64,000 nt of DNA from TK10-74A sp965217625. Its GTDB lineage: Bacteria > Chloroflexota > Dehalococcoidia > Bin125. Shown one piece after another: positions 1 through 8,100 of the stretch (within the stretch, counting starts at the first letter, position 1; the number at the start of each line of letters is the position of its first letter). The position numbers and the translations under genes are program-made. Location: NCBI GenBank assembly GCA_965217625.1, contig OZ244557.1, forward strand, positions 434,001-498,000, read 5' to 3'. The notes under the pieces were generated by a model. The model had not been told where the DNA came from and did no database searches. It saw only the letters and a list, made by a program, of their open reading frames with translations.

Positions 1-1429
1 CGACCGCCGCCTGCGGGTCGAGGCCGCCGTCGGCCAGCCGCGACAGCACCTGCACCTGCCCCTGCGGCTGGTTCCAGCCCCCCATCACGCCGAAGCAGGC
101 GTGCAGCGACCCGTCGGGCCGCGTGCTCAGCGCCGGGATGATCGTGTGGTACGGCCGCTTGCCCGGCGCCACGACGTTCGGGTGCCCCGCCTCGAGCGTG
201 AAGCCCGCCCCCCGGTTCTGCAGCGCGAAGCCGCAGCCCGCCGGCACGATGCCCGTGCCGAACGCCCCGTAGGTGCTGTTGATGAACGAGCAGGCGTTGC
301 CGTCGCCGTCGACGACCGACAGATACACGGTGTCCGACGCCGCCAGCGGCTCGCCCGGCGTGACCGGCGACCGCCGCGCGGGGTCGATCAGCGCCCGCCG
401 CGACGCCGCGTACTCGGCCGACAGCAGCGCCTCGACGGGCACGCCGCCGGGCGTCGCGGGGTCGGCGATGAAGCGGCGTCCGTCGGCGAAGGCCAGCCGC
501 AGCGCCTCGATCTGCAGGTGCAGCGCCGCCGCCGACCCGCCCGACACCCTGGCTGGGTCGAAGCCGTCGAGGATGTTGAACGCCAGCAGCGCCACGAGGC
601 CCTGCCCGTTGGGGCCGCACTCGTGGATGCGCAGGCCGCGGTAGGTCGTCGAGATGGGCGACTCGAAGGTCGAGCGGTGCGCCGCCAGGTCGTCCATCGA
701 GAGCAAGCCGCCGCGCGCGCCGACCGCCTCCACGATCGCCGACCCGATCCGCCCCTCGTAGAACGCCGCCGGCCCGCCCGCCGCGACCTCTCGCAGCACG
801 CCCGCCATGTCCGGGTTGCGGAAGACCGACCCCGCCCGCGGCGCGACGCCGCCCGGCAGCAGCCCGCCGCCCTCGCCGTCGAGCTGCGCCGCCGCGTCGG
901 CCCACTGCCAGGCGATTACCGGCGTCACCGCGAACCCGTCCTTGGCCAGCGCGATGGCCGGCCCCAGCACCGACGCCAGGTCGCGCCGGCCCCAGCGCGA
1001 CACCGCGTCGGCCCAGCCCGCCGCCGTTCCCGGCACGGTCACCGCGTGCGGGCTGCCCGGCCCGAGCGCCCGGCCGCTCTCCCCGGCCGCCCGCACGATG
1101 TCGAGCGTCAGGCCGGCCGGGGCGCGCCCGCTGCCGTTCAGCGCCTCGACCGTGCCGCGCGCCGCGCCGTAGAACAGCGCGAAGCAGTCGCCCCCGATCC
1201 CGGTAGACATCGGCTCGACGACCGCCAGCGCGGCCGCCGTCGCGACCGCGGCGTCGGCCGCGTTGCCCCCGGCCTGTAACACGCCCAGCCCCGCCTGCGC
1301 GGCCAGCGGCTGCGTCGCCGCCACCATCCCCCGGCGCGCCAGCACCGGCGATCGCCGCGACCCGAAGTTGAACTCTTGGGCGAACCCCTGCGCGAATGTG
1401 TCCATGGCAGCCTGCTCCGCGCTCATCAT
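1..1429 (-). CDS. ggt: Gamma-glutamyltransferase (3' end beyond window)
   Basis: Reading the minus strand from the ATG at 1429 gives an uninterrupted gamma-glutamyltransferase: an N-terminal region with VLQAGGNAADAAVA and STGIGGDCFALFY, a linker, and the small-subunit start SDTVYLSVVDGDGNACSF. In this family the proenzyme cuts itself before a threonine that then acts as nucleophile; the Thr of DTVYLS aligns with it. The enzyme transfers or hydrolyses gamma-glutamyl groups, typically of glutathione. The reading frame runs off the left edge, so the C-terminus is missing. No signal peptide is visible, suggesting a cytoplasmic member such as those used in amine or glutathione catabolism. Two adjacent ATGs (1429 and 1426) and a third at 1405 are possible starts; none has a strong ribosome site. 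It is divergent from the cyclophilin gene at 1531. Confidence 0.9.
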   Translation of the reverse strand, partial: MMSAEQAAMDTFAQGFAQEFNFGSRRSPVLARRGMVAATQPLAAQAGLGVLQAGGNAADAAVATAAALAVVEPMSTGIGGDCFALFYGAARGTVEALNGSGRAPAGLTLDIVRAAGESGRALGPGSPHAVTVPGTAAGWADAVSRWGRRDLASVLGPAIALAKDGFAVTPVIAWQWADAAAQLDGEGGGLLPGGVAPRAGSVFRNPDMAGVLREVAAGGPAAFYEGRIGSAIVEAVGARGGLLSMDDLAAHRSTFESPISTTYRGLRIHECGPNGQGLVALLAFNILDGFDPARVSGGSAAALHLQIEALRLAFADGRRFIADPATPGGVPVEALLSAEYAASRRALIDPARRSPVTPGEPLAASDTVYLSVVDGDGNACSFINSTYGAFGTGIVPAGCGFALQNRGAGFTLEAGHPNVVAPGKRPYHTIIPALSTRPDGSLHACFGVMGGWNQPQGQVQVLSRLADGGLDPQAAV

Positions 1430-1530
1430 GCCACGCCGGCGGCCCAGCCCCCAGCCCAACAACATTGTGCCCACTAGCACCGCGCCTGATAACCTGCCCG
1501 CATCGACGGCGGCGGCATCGGAGGGTTCAC

Positions 1531-2355
1531 GTGGCGAGGGAGGGTCGGAGCGCGCGCACGCGCCAGCAGCGCCTCGCGCGCCGTCGTCAGGAAACCCGCG
1601 GCTACGACGAGGGCGGCGGTCGCAAGCCGTTCTATCGCCAAACCTGGTTCAAGCCGGTCGTGGCCATCGGCGTGATCGGCATCATCGCCGGTCTCGTCGG
1701 CGGCAGCCTGCCGCTGATCACGGGCGGCGGCGGGACCGCCCCCGGCGCGGCCGACGCCGTCGACCCCATCGTGCGGCGCGACCCCGCCGACCCCAACGCC
1801 GCCATCGACATCGGCGCGGTCGAGAAGCCCCAGTTCGACGCCGCCCCCGCCCTCGCTCTGACCCCCGGCGCCGACTACCGCGCCGTGCTCGAACTCGAGT
1901 CGGGCGAAGTCGCGATCGACCTCTTCGAGGACCTCGCCCCCGTCCACGTGAACAACTTCGTCTTCCTCGCCGAGCAGGGCTTCTTCGACGGACTCACCTT
2001 CCACCGCGTGATCGAGGGCTTCGTCGTGCAGGGCGGCGACCCCACCGCCACCGGCACCGGCGGCGCGGGCTACGTCCTGCCCGACGAGGGCGCGGGCCCC
2101 GGCGGCGCGCTCAGCCTCGGCGGCGATGGCGTCATCGCCATGGCGCGCAGCGCCGCCGGCGCGTCGTCGTCGCAGTTCTTCATCACGCTCGCGCCGCAGG
2201 CCCAGCTCGACGCGCTCAACTTCACCGCCTTCGGCGTCGTCACTGCCGGCCTCGACCTCGTCCTGGCCATCCCCCTGCGCGACCCCCAGCAGGTGCCGCC
2301 GCCGCCGCCGGGCGCGCGCATCGTCGCGATCCGCATCGAGCAGGGCGCCGAGTAG
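1531..2355 (+). CDS. Membrane-anchored cyclophilin-type peptidyl-prolyl isomerase
   Basis: 274 residues. A basic, Arg-rich cytoplasmic N-terminus is followed by one hydrophobic segment (PVVAIGVIGIIAGLVGG, about residues 40-57), then a cyclophilin domain with the family signatures VNNFVFLAEQGFFDGLTFHRVI, GFVVQGGDPTATGTGGAGY and SSSQFFITL. Cyclophilins catalyse cis-trans isomerisation of prolyl bonds; the single N-terminal anchor suggests this one works on proteins outside the membrane. The GTG start at 1531 was chosen because GGAGGG lies five bases upstream and the longer frame upstream is Arg/Pro-rich and overlaps ggt. Several active-site positions look conserved (FHR, QGGD), but the Trp and final His of eukaryotic enzymes are not obvious. 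Confident in family, less so in substrate. Confidence 0.9.
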   Translation: MAREGRSARTRQQRLARRRQETRGYDEGGGRKPFYRQTWFKPVVAIGVIGIIAGLVGGSLPLITGGGGTAPGAADAVDPIVRRDPADPNAAIDIGAVEKPQFDAAPALALTPGADYRAVLELESGEVAIDLFEDLAPVHVNNFVFLAEQGFFDGLTFHRVIEGFVVQGGDPTATGTGGAGYVLPDEGAGPGGALSLGGDGVIAMARSAAGASSSQFFITLAPQAQLDALNFTAFGVVTAGLDLVLAIPLRDPQQVPPPPPGARIVAIRIEQGAE

Positions 2356-2358
2356 CCG

Positions 2359-2571
2359 TCAGCCGCGCGACCGCGGGTCGGGGATCATCCGGTCGACCAG
2401 GTACATCATCCCCAGGAACGGCACGAACGCCGCCGCCGACACGCCCGCCCAGAGCCACTCGGCCGCGACCAGCAGCAGCACCAGCGCCGACGACGTCAGC
2501 CCCATGCCCAGGATCGACACGACCCGCAGCACGACGGCCATGGCCGGGATGCGGGGTTGTTGCAGCGACAT
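2359..2571 (-). CDS. Small two-helix membrane protein
   Basis: 70 residues starting MSLQQPRIPAMAVVLRVVS. Two hydrophobic stretches (about residues 11-38 and 42-58) give a hairpin membrane protein with a short basic tail. It converges on the cyclophilin gene with only three bases between stop codons. Function is unknown; no motif beyond hydrophobicity is recognised. The ATG at 2571 is preferred because the frame upstream runs through the tRNA gene and is not protein-like. Confidence 0.6.
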   Translation of the reverse strand: MSLQQPRIPAMAVVLRVVSILGMGLTSSALVLLLVAAEWLWAGVSAAAFVPFLGMMYLVDRMIPDPRSRG

Positions 2572-2601
2572 GCCCGCCAGCCTACACGTCCGCCGCGGCG
2601 A

Positions 2602-2631
2602 TAGACGCCCCGGCGTCGGGCGGCCTACCGT
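2602..2631 (+). promoter_or_regulatory. Putative tRNA-Pro promoter
   Basis: TAGACG (2602-2607) and TACCGT (2626-2631) are 18 bases apart and end 14 bases before the tRNA-Pro gene. The -10 fits the TANNNT pattern seen before several other genes here. The -35 match is weak. Confidence 0.4.
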
Positions 2632-2645
2632 GGCTGCGACCCGAT

Positions 2646-2722
2646 CGGGGTGTAGCTCAGTCCGGCAGAGCGCGCGGTTTGGGGCCGTGAGGCCGGCGGT
2701 TCGAATCCGCCCACCCCGACCA
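2646..2722 (+). tRNA. tRNA-Pro (anticodon TGG)
   Basis: Cloverleaf read by eye: acceptor CGGGGTG/CACCCCG, D-stem GCTC/GAGC, anticodon stem CGCGG/CCGTG around loop TTTGGGG (anticodon TGG), T-arm GGCGG-TTCGAAT-CCGCC, discriminator A and an encoded CCA at 2720-2722. G37 fits tRNA-Pro. The lower-GC restriction island begins immediately after its 3' end, a classic integration position. Confidence 0.96.
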
Positions 2723-2799
2723 TTCTCCTCCGGCTGCGCGTAGTTGCGTAGCCAACATTGAGTTGCTGATCCGACATGGCTCGACAAAGATATGGCCCG

Positions 2800-2827
2800 T
2801 TGACAGAACAAACGTCTGATTTAGCCT
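2800..2827 (+). promoter_or_regulatory. Consensus promoter abutting the Dam-type methylase start
   Basis: A perfect TTGACA (2800-2805), a 16-base spacer and TAGCCT (2822-2827) end only four bases before the ATG at 2832. Transcription would begin at or next to the start codon, so the mRNA is probably leaderless, or translation starts at the in-frame ATG at 2850. Confidence 0.6.
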
Positions 2828-2831
2828 CAAA

Positions 2832-3785
2832 ATGAGCGACCATGCCTTCATGCGATCGAGGAATGTGTGTAGACCCTTTCTCAAATGGGCTGGTGGGAAG
2901 TCGAAATTGCTCCCACAGTTGCTGGAAGTCGCGCCGCGAGACTTCAGCGCGTACTTCGAGCCGTTCGTAGGCGGTGGCGCGCTGTTCTTCGCCCTGAGTG
3001 CTTCGAAGGGCTCGCTGCGCAGCTATCTGAGCGACAGCAACGAAGAACTGGTGAACGCATACACCTGCGTTCGAGACTCGCTCCCCGAGTTGGTTGGCGC
3101 CCTCCAAGAGCTGGAGGAACAGTACCTGCAGGCGACCGATCGTGCCGAGGCGTACTACCGCATCCGCTCGGCCCACCGATCGGCTCCAACACATCGCGCG
3201 GCACGGCTTCTCTTCTTGAACAAGACTTGCTTCAACGGCCTCTATCGTGTCAACCGATCTGGCCGGTTCAACGTCCCACACGGCCGGTACGCGAACCCGA
3301 CGATCTGCGACACGGCCAATCTTGAGGCCGCCAGCGCTGCGCTCCAGGGGTCGGCGGTCACAGGAGAAGACTTTTCTGATTCGTGTCAGCGTGCGGGATT
3401 CGGGGACTTCGTCTACTTCGACCCGCCCTACCAGCCTGTTTCCCAGACGTCGCGGTTCACTTCCTACACGGCTGCTAACTTCACTTGGGATGACCAAGTG
3501 AGGCTTGCAGACGTGGCGATCGAGGCATCATCGCGGGGCGCTTCGGTCTTAATCTCGAATTCAGGGAACGGGGACATCGAAGCGTTGTACCGCGAACGCG
3601 GCCTCCACGTCGCCCGGGTCAGCGTAGCGAGGAGCATCAACTCGGACCCGTCCCGTCGTGGCCCGGTGCACGAGATTCTCGCGGCGAACTATGAGTTCCC
3701 CGCGTCGATTTCCAGTCCGAAGAAGAACCTTAGCCAGATATCAAGATCCTCAAGTCCGACGACCTTGCCGGTGCTCAGCAAGTAA
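2832..3785 (+). CDS. Dam-family DNA adenine N6-methyltransferase
   Basis: 317 residues with the D12-class adenine methylase motifs: FLKWAGGK (residues 16-23, SAM binding), EPFVGGGALFF (43-53), LNKTCFNGLYRVN (129-141) and the catalytic DPPY (197-200). Family members methylate adenine, commonly in GATC or similar palindromes; the exact target cannot be read from sequence. It is the first gene of a lower-GC island behind tRNA-Pro. Its last 30 or so codons, beyond the conserved domain, overlap the convergent nuclease gene by 97 bases. A methylase facing a small PD-(D/E)XK nuclease suggests a type II restriction-modification pair. The start at 2832 sits four bases from a -10 box; 2850 is an alternative. 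Confidence 0.93.
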   Translation: MSDHAFMRSRNVCRPFLKWAGGKSKLLPQLLEVAPRDFSAYFEPFVGGGALFFALSASKGSLRSYLSDSNEELVNAYTCVRDSLPELVGALQELEEQYLQATDRAEAYYRIRSAHRSAPTHRAARLLFLNKTCFNGLYRVNRSGRFNVPHGRYANPTICDTANLEAASAALQGSAVTGEDFSDSCQRAGFGDFVYFDPPYQPVSQTSRFTSYTAANFTWDDQVRLADVAIEASSRGASVLISNSGNGDIEALYRERGLHVARVSVARSINSDPSRRGPVHEILAANYEFPASISSPKKNLSQISRSSSPTTLPVLSK

Positions 3786-4096
3786 GCGCGCATATTCGGC
3801 GAGAATCCCTTGCCGGCGAGGACTGCGATGCCCCGGATCGGCCATGCGTTGATATCCGCGAGGGTCGCCGAAATCTTCTCTTCGGCGGTGCCCCCTGTGC
3901 CCTGGTACTTGCACTCGATCCCCAGGCGGAGTCGACTCTCGGGGTGCGTGAGTACGACGTCGATTGACCTCTTCGCGCCCCAAAGTCGTCTTCCTAACGC
4001 GACTTGACGCATGGCGTCAAGCTCAAGCGCGGTTCCGATCTGGGCAACTCGTGCCTCTAGTTCGACTCCACTGGTTGGACTGCTAGACTTGGTCAC
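3689..4096 (-). CDS. Small PD-(D/E)XK nuclease, likely restriction partner of the Dam-type methylase
   Basis: 135 residues from a GTG at 4096, with GAGGAGA about eight bases upstream. It carries a clear nuclease signature: SIDVVL (D46), then IECKYQ (E61, K63), i.e. D-x14-E-x-K, the metal-binding set of restriction-endonuclease-fold enzymes. The preceding helix (ELEARVAQIGTALELDAM) fits the fold's first helix. It converges on the adenine methylase with a 97-base coding overlap. The inferred role is DNA cleavage at sites the neighbour methylates; its short length is also compatible with a repair-type or Holliday-junction nuclease. The OLD ATPase gene starts 2 kb upstream on the same strand and ends 105 bases before this gene, so co-transcription is possible. 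Confidence 0.75.
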   Translation of the reverse strand: MTKSSSPTSGVELEARVAQIGTALELDAMRQVALGRRLWGAKRSIDVVLTHPESRLRLGIECKYQGTGGTAEEKISATLADINAWPIRGIAVLAGKGFSPNMRAYLLSTGKVVGLEDLDIWLRFFFGLEIDAGNS

Positions 4097-4201
4097 GACC
4101 TTCTCTCCTCGTTCTGGACAGTCTAGTGCCTAGTTGCTTGAAGCCCGACTGGGTGGCCGCGTTCGTTGCGGAGCATCCTGCCCAAGATGGGATCCAATAC
4201 C

Positions 4202-6172
4202 TCAGGGAAGCAGTGCATTGAGCCTCTTGAATGCCTGCTCGAAACGGATGAGGGTGGGTTCATCAATGTGCTTCTCAAGTGACCCGACTTGCTCGGTTAG
4301 GTACCGGGCCGGCCGGTAGTGGTTGAATTGGGTCCCTCCCGTCATCGGGCGGGACCCAAGCACAGCCTCAATTCGCCGCAAGATCCTCGGTGGACCTTGG
4401 TGCACATCGGGCATCCCGATCGGCTCGGCGAGCGACTCCCTGAATTCGTCGTTCACAAGTCGGAGATAGAACTCGGGGGTGAACATGTCCTCGGCATCCG
4501 CCTCGGAATTGCCGGTGAACTCCGCGTAGGTCACAACGTGGGACCTATCAAGAAGCTTCTTCTTGTAGAGATTCTCAATCGACTGCTTGTCTTTTGATTG
4601 GATATCGACAAGCACTGCGACGTTCATCGCCGTCTGCGCTCCGAGCAGCGCGACGAAAGTCGGAACCTTGTCTGCGCCCCCAACAGGCGTGATGGTCCAC
4701 CGCTGGTCCAGCCCCGTTCGGTCCTCTCGCTCCAGAACCCCAGACATAGTCTTCAGGTAGAGCAGGTCTGATACGCCTTCGACGACGAGGCTGTTAGGTC
4801 CGACGAACAGTGTCTGCGAGATGTCGTATCCGAGCGCGCCCTGGAGAGGGAATAGGCTGTCCGTGGTCGCCTCCAGCACCTCGGTGATCACCCTCGCCCC
4901 GTCCTCCTCTTCAGGGACATCAGTTTCGTCGAGACTCCTGTCCTGGACGATTCGAACTCGCTCGAAGCGGTCGGGCGGCACCATGAACGGTGAGTGAGTC
5001 GTGTAGACAAGTTGGACTTTGTCAGCCGCGATCTCGGTATCGAAGTACCGAAGCAGGTCCATCTGTGCCTTGGCATGAAGCGTCAGGCCCGGTTCGTCAA
5101 GCAGGAGGATAATGTCCCCCTTATGTTGTTGCTTGAGGTCGTGATACCAAGATAGGAACGAGAAGAACCACCTGAAGCCGCGTGACCGCGACCGCATCTC
5201 GGTTGTGACCCAATGTCGAGTATCATAGATGCTTGTCCAGAGGTTCATACCGTCGCGCAGATCCTGAGGATCGTTCCGATGTCCGACCCTGACGTCGAAG
5301 GCCATCCGCAGGTGTCGGTTTTGCGACCAATATTTCACAACGGTCTTCGTAAGATGGTTACCGGCCCCCTCAAGCTTGTTCTTCAGTTCCTGGGTGCGCG
5401 ACGGATCTCGCAGTTCCTCCAGTGACAACCGCGCGAGACTCACTAGCCCCAGAAGCGGCGCGTCCGACGGCTCCAAAGTGTTGGCGTTCTTGCGGTGAAG
5501 CAGCGCATCGATACTCTCCGCCCCCGTCATGAGGTAGTAGTCGTCAAAGTAAAAGAACTTCGGCACCCGCGGGGATATGAACTCTTCCCAGATGAACTCA
5601 CTGAGACCACCCCGCGACTCGATGGCCTGCAGAGCGGCGTTCAACGCCTCGACGCCGTCTGTTTGCTCGGCATCCGATACGGCATCCCTAAGGCCAGCCA
5701 ACGAAGTAGCGGCCTCTGCGGCCGTCTTGGCCGACTCCGGCAGTTCGTGCTTCGAGCGGAGACCCTTGGTTGCTACGTCCTCAGCGACGGGGACCTCCCG
5801 GTAGAGGTCGTCCGCGTAGCCTCGTCGGAGGGTCAGCTTCGCATCGCACACTGGTTGGGATCCGAACCACGCTTCGATCTCGGACAGTTCATCTTGCGAG
5901 AACTCGAACACCGCCTCGATCACGTCAGCGGCGCCTTGGCAGCCTTCCTGCACCGCAAGCTCGTAGTCGCTCACGTCTCTTCTGGGGTAGTCGTCCGTCG
6001 AGTTGAACCCAGCATCCTCTTCCCGGATCGGGTTGAGCTTGTACAACGCCTCGAGAATGGCGGTCTTCCCGGACTCGTTCTTCCCGACGAGGCAGGTCAC
6101 ATCATCGATGCAGAACGTTCCGGAATCCCGCACGCTCCGAAAGTCGCGCACCCTTGCAGTCTTGAGTTTCAT
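4202..6172 (-). CDS. OLD-family ATP-dependent nuclease (SMC-like ATPase + TOPRIM)
   Basis: 656 residues. The N-terminal ABC-type ATPase has Walker A GKNESGKT (30-37), a long helical insert, Walker B ILLLDEPG (about 355-362) and the switch histidine in YTTHSPF. The C-terminal TOPRIM nuclease domain begins near 456, with VVEGVSDLLYL (E465), AVLVDIQS (D523) and EADAEDMF (557-564), the pattern of OLD proteins and of Gabija GajA. Such proteins cut or nick DNA under nucleotide control and often act against phage. No UvrD-like GajB partner is nearby, so this looks like a stand-alone (class 1-type) OLD protein or one working with the adjacent methylase and nuclease. GC content is visibly lower than in flanking housekeeping genes, suggesting acquisition. 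Confidence 0.88.
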   Translation of the reverse strand: MKLKTARVRDFRSVRDSGTFCIDDVTCLVGKNESGKTAILEALYKLNPIREEDAGFNSTDDYPRRDVSDYELAVQEGCQGAADVIEAVFEFSQDELSEIEAWFGSQPVCDAKLTLRRGYADDLYREVPVAEDVATKGLRSKHELPESAKTAAEAATSLAGLRDAVSDAEQTDGVEALNAALQAIESRGGLSEFIWEEFISPRVPKFFYFDDYYLMTGAESIDALLHRKNANTLEPSDAPLLGLVSLARLSLEELRDPSRTQELKNKLEGAGNHLTKTVVKYWSQNRHLRMAFDVRVGHRNDPQDLRDGMNLWTSIYDTRHWVTTEMRSRSRGFRWFFSFLSWYHDLKQQHKGDIILLLDEPGLTLHAKAQMDLLRYFDTEIAADKVQLVYTTHSPFMVPPDRFERVRIVQDRSLDETDVPEEEDGARVITEVLEATTDSLFPLQGALGYDISQTLFVGPNSLVVEGVSDLLYLKTMSGVLEREDRTGLDQRWTITPVGGADKVPTFVALLGAQTAMNVAVLVDIQSKDKQSIENLYKKKLLDRSHVVTYAEFTGNSEADAEDMFTPEFYLRLVNDEFRESLAEPIGMPDVHQGPPRILRRIEAVLGSRPMTGGTQFNHYRPARYLTEQVGSLEKHIDEPTLIRFEQAFKRLNALLP

Positions 6173-6362
6173 GAGTAGCTCCTCCCTTCAGGATACAGGG
6201 CTGCTCCCGTCCGGTCCGTCCTCATTCATCGTTGTGAGAGGGCACTGGGCGAGGGGATTAGGGCGGCGGTGCAGCCAGGGCCCCTGTACCCCATCCCCAC
6301 GCCTTGACCCCCTACCTCCCCCATCCCTACGATCTCCGTGGATGGCTCGTAAGGGCCAGCGT

Positions 6363-6391
6363 GAAGAGGGCGGGGACACCCGCCCTTCTTC
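6363..6391 (-). terminator. GC-rich hairpin downstream of pyrD
   Basis: GAAGAGGGCGGG pairs with CCCGCCCTTCTTC around a GACA loop, 12 pairs with one bulged T. It sits 32 bases after the pyrD stop. There is no T-run, so it may be a transcript-end stabiliser rather than an intrinsic terminator. Confidence 0.5.
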
Positions 6392-6422
6392 ATGCCCCGA
6401 CCCCACCCCTCCCCCTCCCCCC

Positions 6423-7382
6423 CTACCGACGCGCGGCCCCGACCAACTCCCACACCGACGCGACGCCCTGCTCGACGCAGTACGACTCCAGCTCCTCCAG
6501 CACGCGGATGGGCGCCCGCGGCTCGCGGAACGTGGCCGTGCCGACCTGCACCGCGCAGGCGCCCGCCAGCAGGAACTCGGCCGCGTCGCGGCCCGACGTG
6601 ATGCCGCCGCAGCCGATCACCGGCAGCGACACCGCGGCCGCCGTCTCCCAGACCAGCCGCAGCACGATGGGGCGGATCGCCGGGCCGGTCAGCCCCGCCG
6701 TCGGACGGTGCGTGCGCGGCCGCCGCGTGTGTACGTCGATCGCCATGCCCAGCACCGAGTTCGCCACGCACAGCGCCTGCGCCCCCGCCTCCTCGACCGC
6801 CCGCGCCAGCGGCACGATATCCGTCACGTTCGGCGTCAGCTTCACGATCACCGGCAGCGTCGTCGCCTGCGCGACCGCCGCCGTCACCTCGGCCGCCATC
6901 GCCGGATCCTGCCCGAACTCGATGCCCCCAACGTCGAGGTTCGGGCACGAGATGTTGATCTCCAGCGCGTCGACGCCCGGCGCGCCGTCGAGCTCGCGCG
7001 CCAGCGTGGCGAACTCCTCGACCGTGTCGCCCAGCACGTTGACGATCACCGGCGTGTCCCACGTCGCCCAGACCGGGCAGACGTCGCGCAGCAGCCGGCG
7101 CAGGCCCACGTTCTGGAAGCCGATGCTGTTCAGCAGCCCCGACGGCGTCTCGGCGATGCGCGGCATGGGGTTGCCCCGCCGCGGCTTGAGCGTGACGCCC
7201 TTCGAGACGATCGCGCCCAGCCGGCTCAGGTCGAAGACGCGCGAGAACTCGATCCCGTTCGAGAACGTGCCCGAGGCCGTCATCACCGGGTTGCGCAGCA
7301 CGAGGCTGCGCTTCCACCCCGGCGCGAGGTCGACCCGCATGTCCACCGAGTCGGCGCGCCCGTCCCGTGCGTCAGCGGTCAT
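6423..7382 (-). CDS. pyrD: Dihydroorotate dehydrogenase, class 1B catalytic subunit
   Basis: 319 residues. Family landmarks in order: NPVMTASGTFSNG near the N-terminus, the KGVTLKPRRGNPMPRI loop, ALEINISCPN containing the class 1 catalytic cysteine, VIVKLTPN, VLGMAIDVHTRRP, GGLTGPAI-like TAGLTGPAIRPI, and the FMN phosphate-binding GCGGITSGRDAAEFLLAGACAVQVGTA. It oxidises dihydroorotate to orotate in pyrimidine synthesis. Cysteine as base and the presence of a pyrK gene (22938-23714) point to the NAD-linked class 1B enzyme, a PyrD2-PyrK2 complex. Unusually, pyrD lies about 15 kb from the pyr operon that carries pyrK. A hairpin follows it at 6363-6391. The start is the only good candidate, MTADARDGR. 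Confidence 0.95.
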   Translation of the reverse strand: MTADARDGRADSVDMRVDLAPGWKRSLVLRNPVMTASGTFSNGIEFSRVFDLSRLGAIVSKGVTLKPRRGNPMPRIAETPSGLLNSIGFQNVGLRRLLRDVCPVWATWDTPVIVNVLGDTVEEFATLARELDGAPGVDALEINISCPNLDVGGIEFGQDPAMAAEVTAAVAQATTLPVIVKLTPNVTDIVPLARAVEEAGAQALCVANSVLGMAIDVHTRRPRTHRPTAGLTGPAIRPIVLRLVWETAAAVSLPVIGCGGITSGRDAAEFLLAGACAVQVGTATFREPRAPIRVLEELESYCVEQGVASVWELVGAARR

Positions 7383-7441
7383 CGTGTGCGCAGCCTATCG
7401 CCCCGGCGCGCAGACCGCGGTCCGCAGCCAATCCGACGCAC

Positions 7442-7472
7442 AAAAAAACGCCGCCCCCAGATGGGAGCGGCG
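7442..7472 (-). terminator. Intrinsic terminator of the 7497-7772 gene
   Basis: On the minus strand CGCCGCTCCC-ATCT-GGGGGCGGCG forms a 10-bp stem (one G-T pair), followed directly by seven T residues. A textbook Rho-independent terminator 25 bases after the stop codon. Confidence 0.9.
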
Positions 7473-7496
7473 CGACTACTCGATCCCGCACCGGCG

Positions 7497-7772
7497 CTAG
7501 ACCACCGCGACGCTCTCCTGCGGCCCGGCGCTGCCGCCGGTCCGGCGGCGACGCGAGATGCCCATGTCGTTCCAGCGCGACCGGCCCTCGGCGCCGTCCC
7601 AGATGGAATCCTCCGACGAATTCGGGAAGTTGCGCTCGCAGCCGCACAGCTTGCAGTGGCCCACGCTGAACGGCCCATTCGGCGCATCGATCATCCAGTG
7701 GTGGTTGCACTCGTCATCGGCGACGACCGGCTCGGCCTGGCCGCGTGGCGTGCTCGCAGTATCCGCTAGCAT
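7497..7772 (-). CDS. Small zinc-ribbon-like protein
   Basis: 91 residues beginning MLADTASTPRGQ. The core ECNHHWMIDAP ... GHCKLCGCERNFPNSSED contains one Cys-His-His group and a CxxCxC-like cluster, so a structural zinc site is likely. Small proteins with this CxHxW...CKxCGxxRxFxNS layout occur in high-GC bacteria without known function. The ATG at 7772 is preferred over 7778 because AGGGG lies seven bases before it but only one base before the other. It has its own intrinsic terminator and is divergent from mrp. Confidence 0.7.
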   Translation of the reverse strand: MLADTASTPRGQAEPVVADDECNHHWMIDAPNGPFSVGHCKLCGCERNFPNSSEDSIWDGAEGRSRWNDMGISRRRRTGGSAGPQESVAVV

Positions 7773-7901
7773 CGACATTCCCCTCTCGTCGGGCCCCGCT
7801 CCGCCACCTTCGCGCTTCGATTATCCAGCTACTCCATGGTCGGAGCGCGCCTGGGTCACGTCAAGGCGACCCCGATCGTTACGTCAGGCAGCATGTAAAC
7901 C

Positions 7902-7931
7902 TTGACGCCCTTCCCTATCCACAAATACGCT
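7902..7931 (+). promoter_or_regulatory. Candidate promoter upstream of mrp
   Basis: TTGACG (7902-7907), an 18-base spacer and TACGCT (7926-7931) lie in a lower-GC patch. The next plus-strand gene starts 268 bases downstream, so either the leader is long or the site serves something unrecognised. Confidence 0.35.
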
Positions 7932-8053
7932 GGGAGTGGAGCAAGAGTTCCCTATCCCTCGTACCCCACCCCGATCCCGCCGCCCCCGCCCGTCCGCCCG
8001 TGACGTCGCCCCGCCGTCGCGTCCGACGCCGTGGCTCGGCGCACTGCTCTATT

Positions 8054-8100
8054 CCCCCTCTCCATCGCTTCAGATGGAGCGGGGGCTAGGGGGTGAGGTC
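8054..8100 (+). repeat. Dispersed palindromic repeat, copy 1
   Basis: CCCCCTCTCCATC-GCTTCA-GATGGAGCGGGGG hairpin followed by CTAGGGGGTGAGGTC. One of five copies of one element in this window (others near 18306, 22881, 36884, 63341), all in the same orientation. One arm carries a C in place of A (GGAGCGGG). Confidence 0.85.

Noticed and set aside
101..1279. A 392-codon plus-strand frame
   Set aside because: Antisense to gamma-glutamyltransferase, which has family motifs; the plus frame is low-complexity Arg-rich.
2703..2740. An att site duplicated at the island's far end
   Set aside because: No second copy of the tRNA-Pro 3' end was found near 6180-6420, so integration by tRNA recombination is not shown.
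4202..6172. Naming the OLD protein Gabija GajA
   Set aside because: No UvrD-like GajB gene follows on either side, so only the wider OLD class is supported.
6235..6290. Another copy of the dispersed GATGGAG repeat
   Set aside because: The GAGAGGGCACTGGGCGAGGGG stretch is similar in style but lacks the palindrome and the GATGGAG core.
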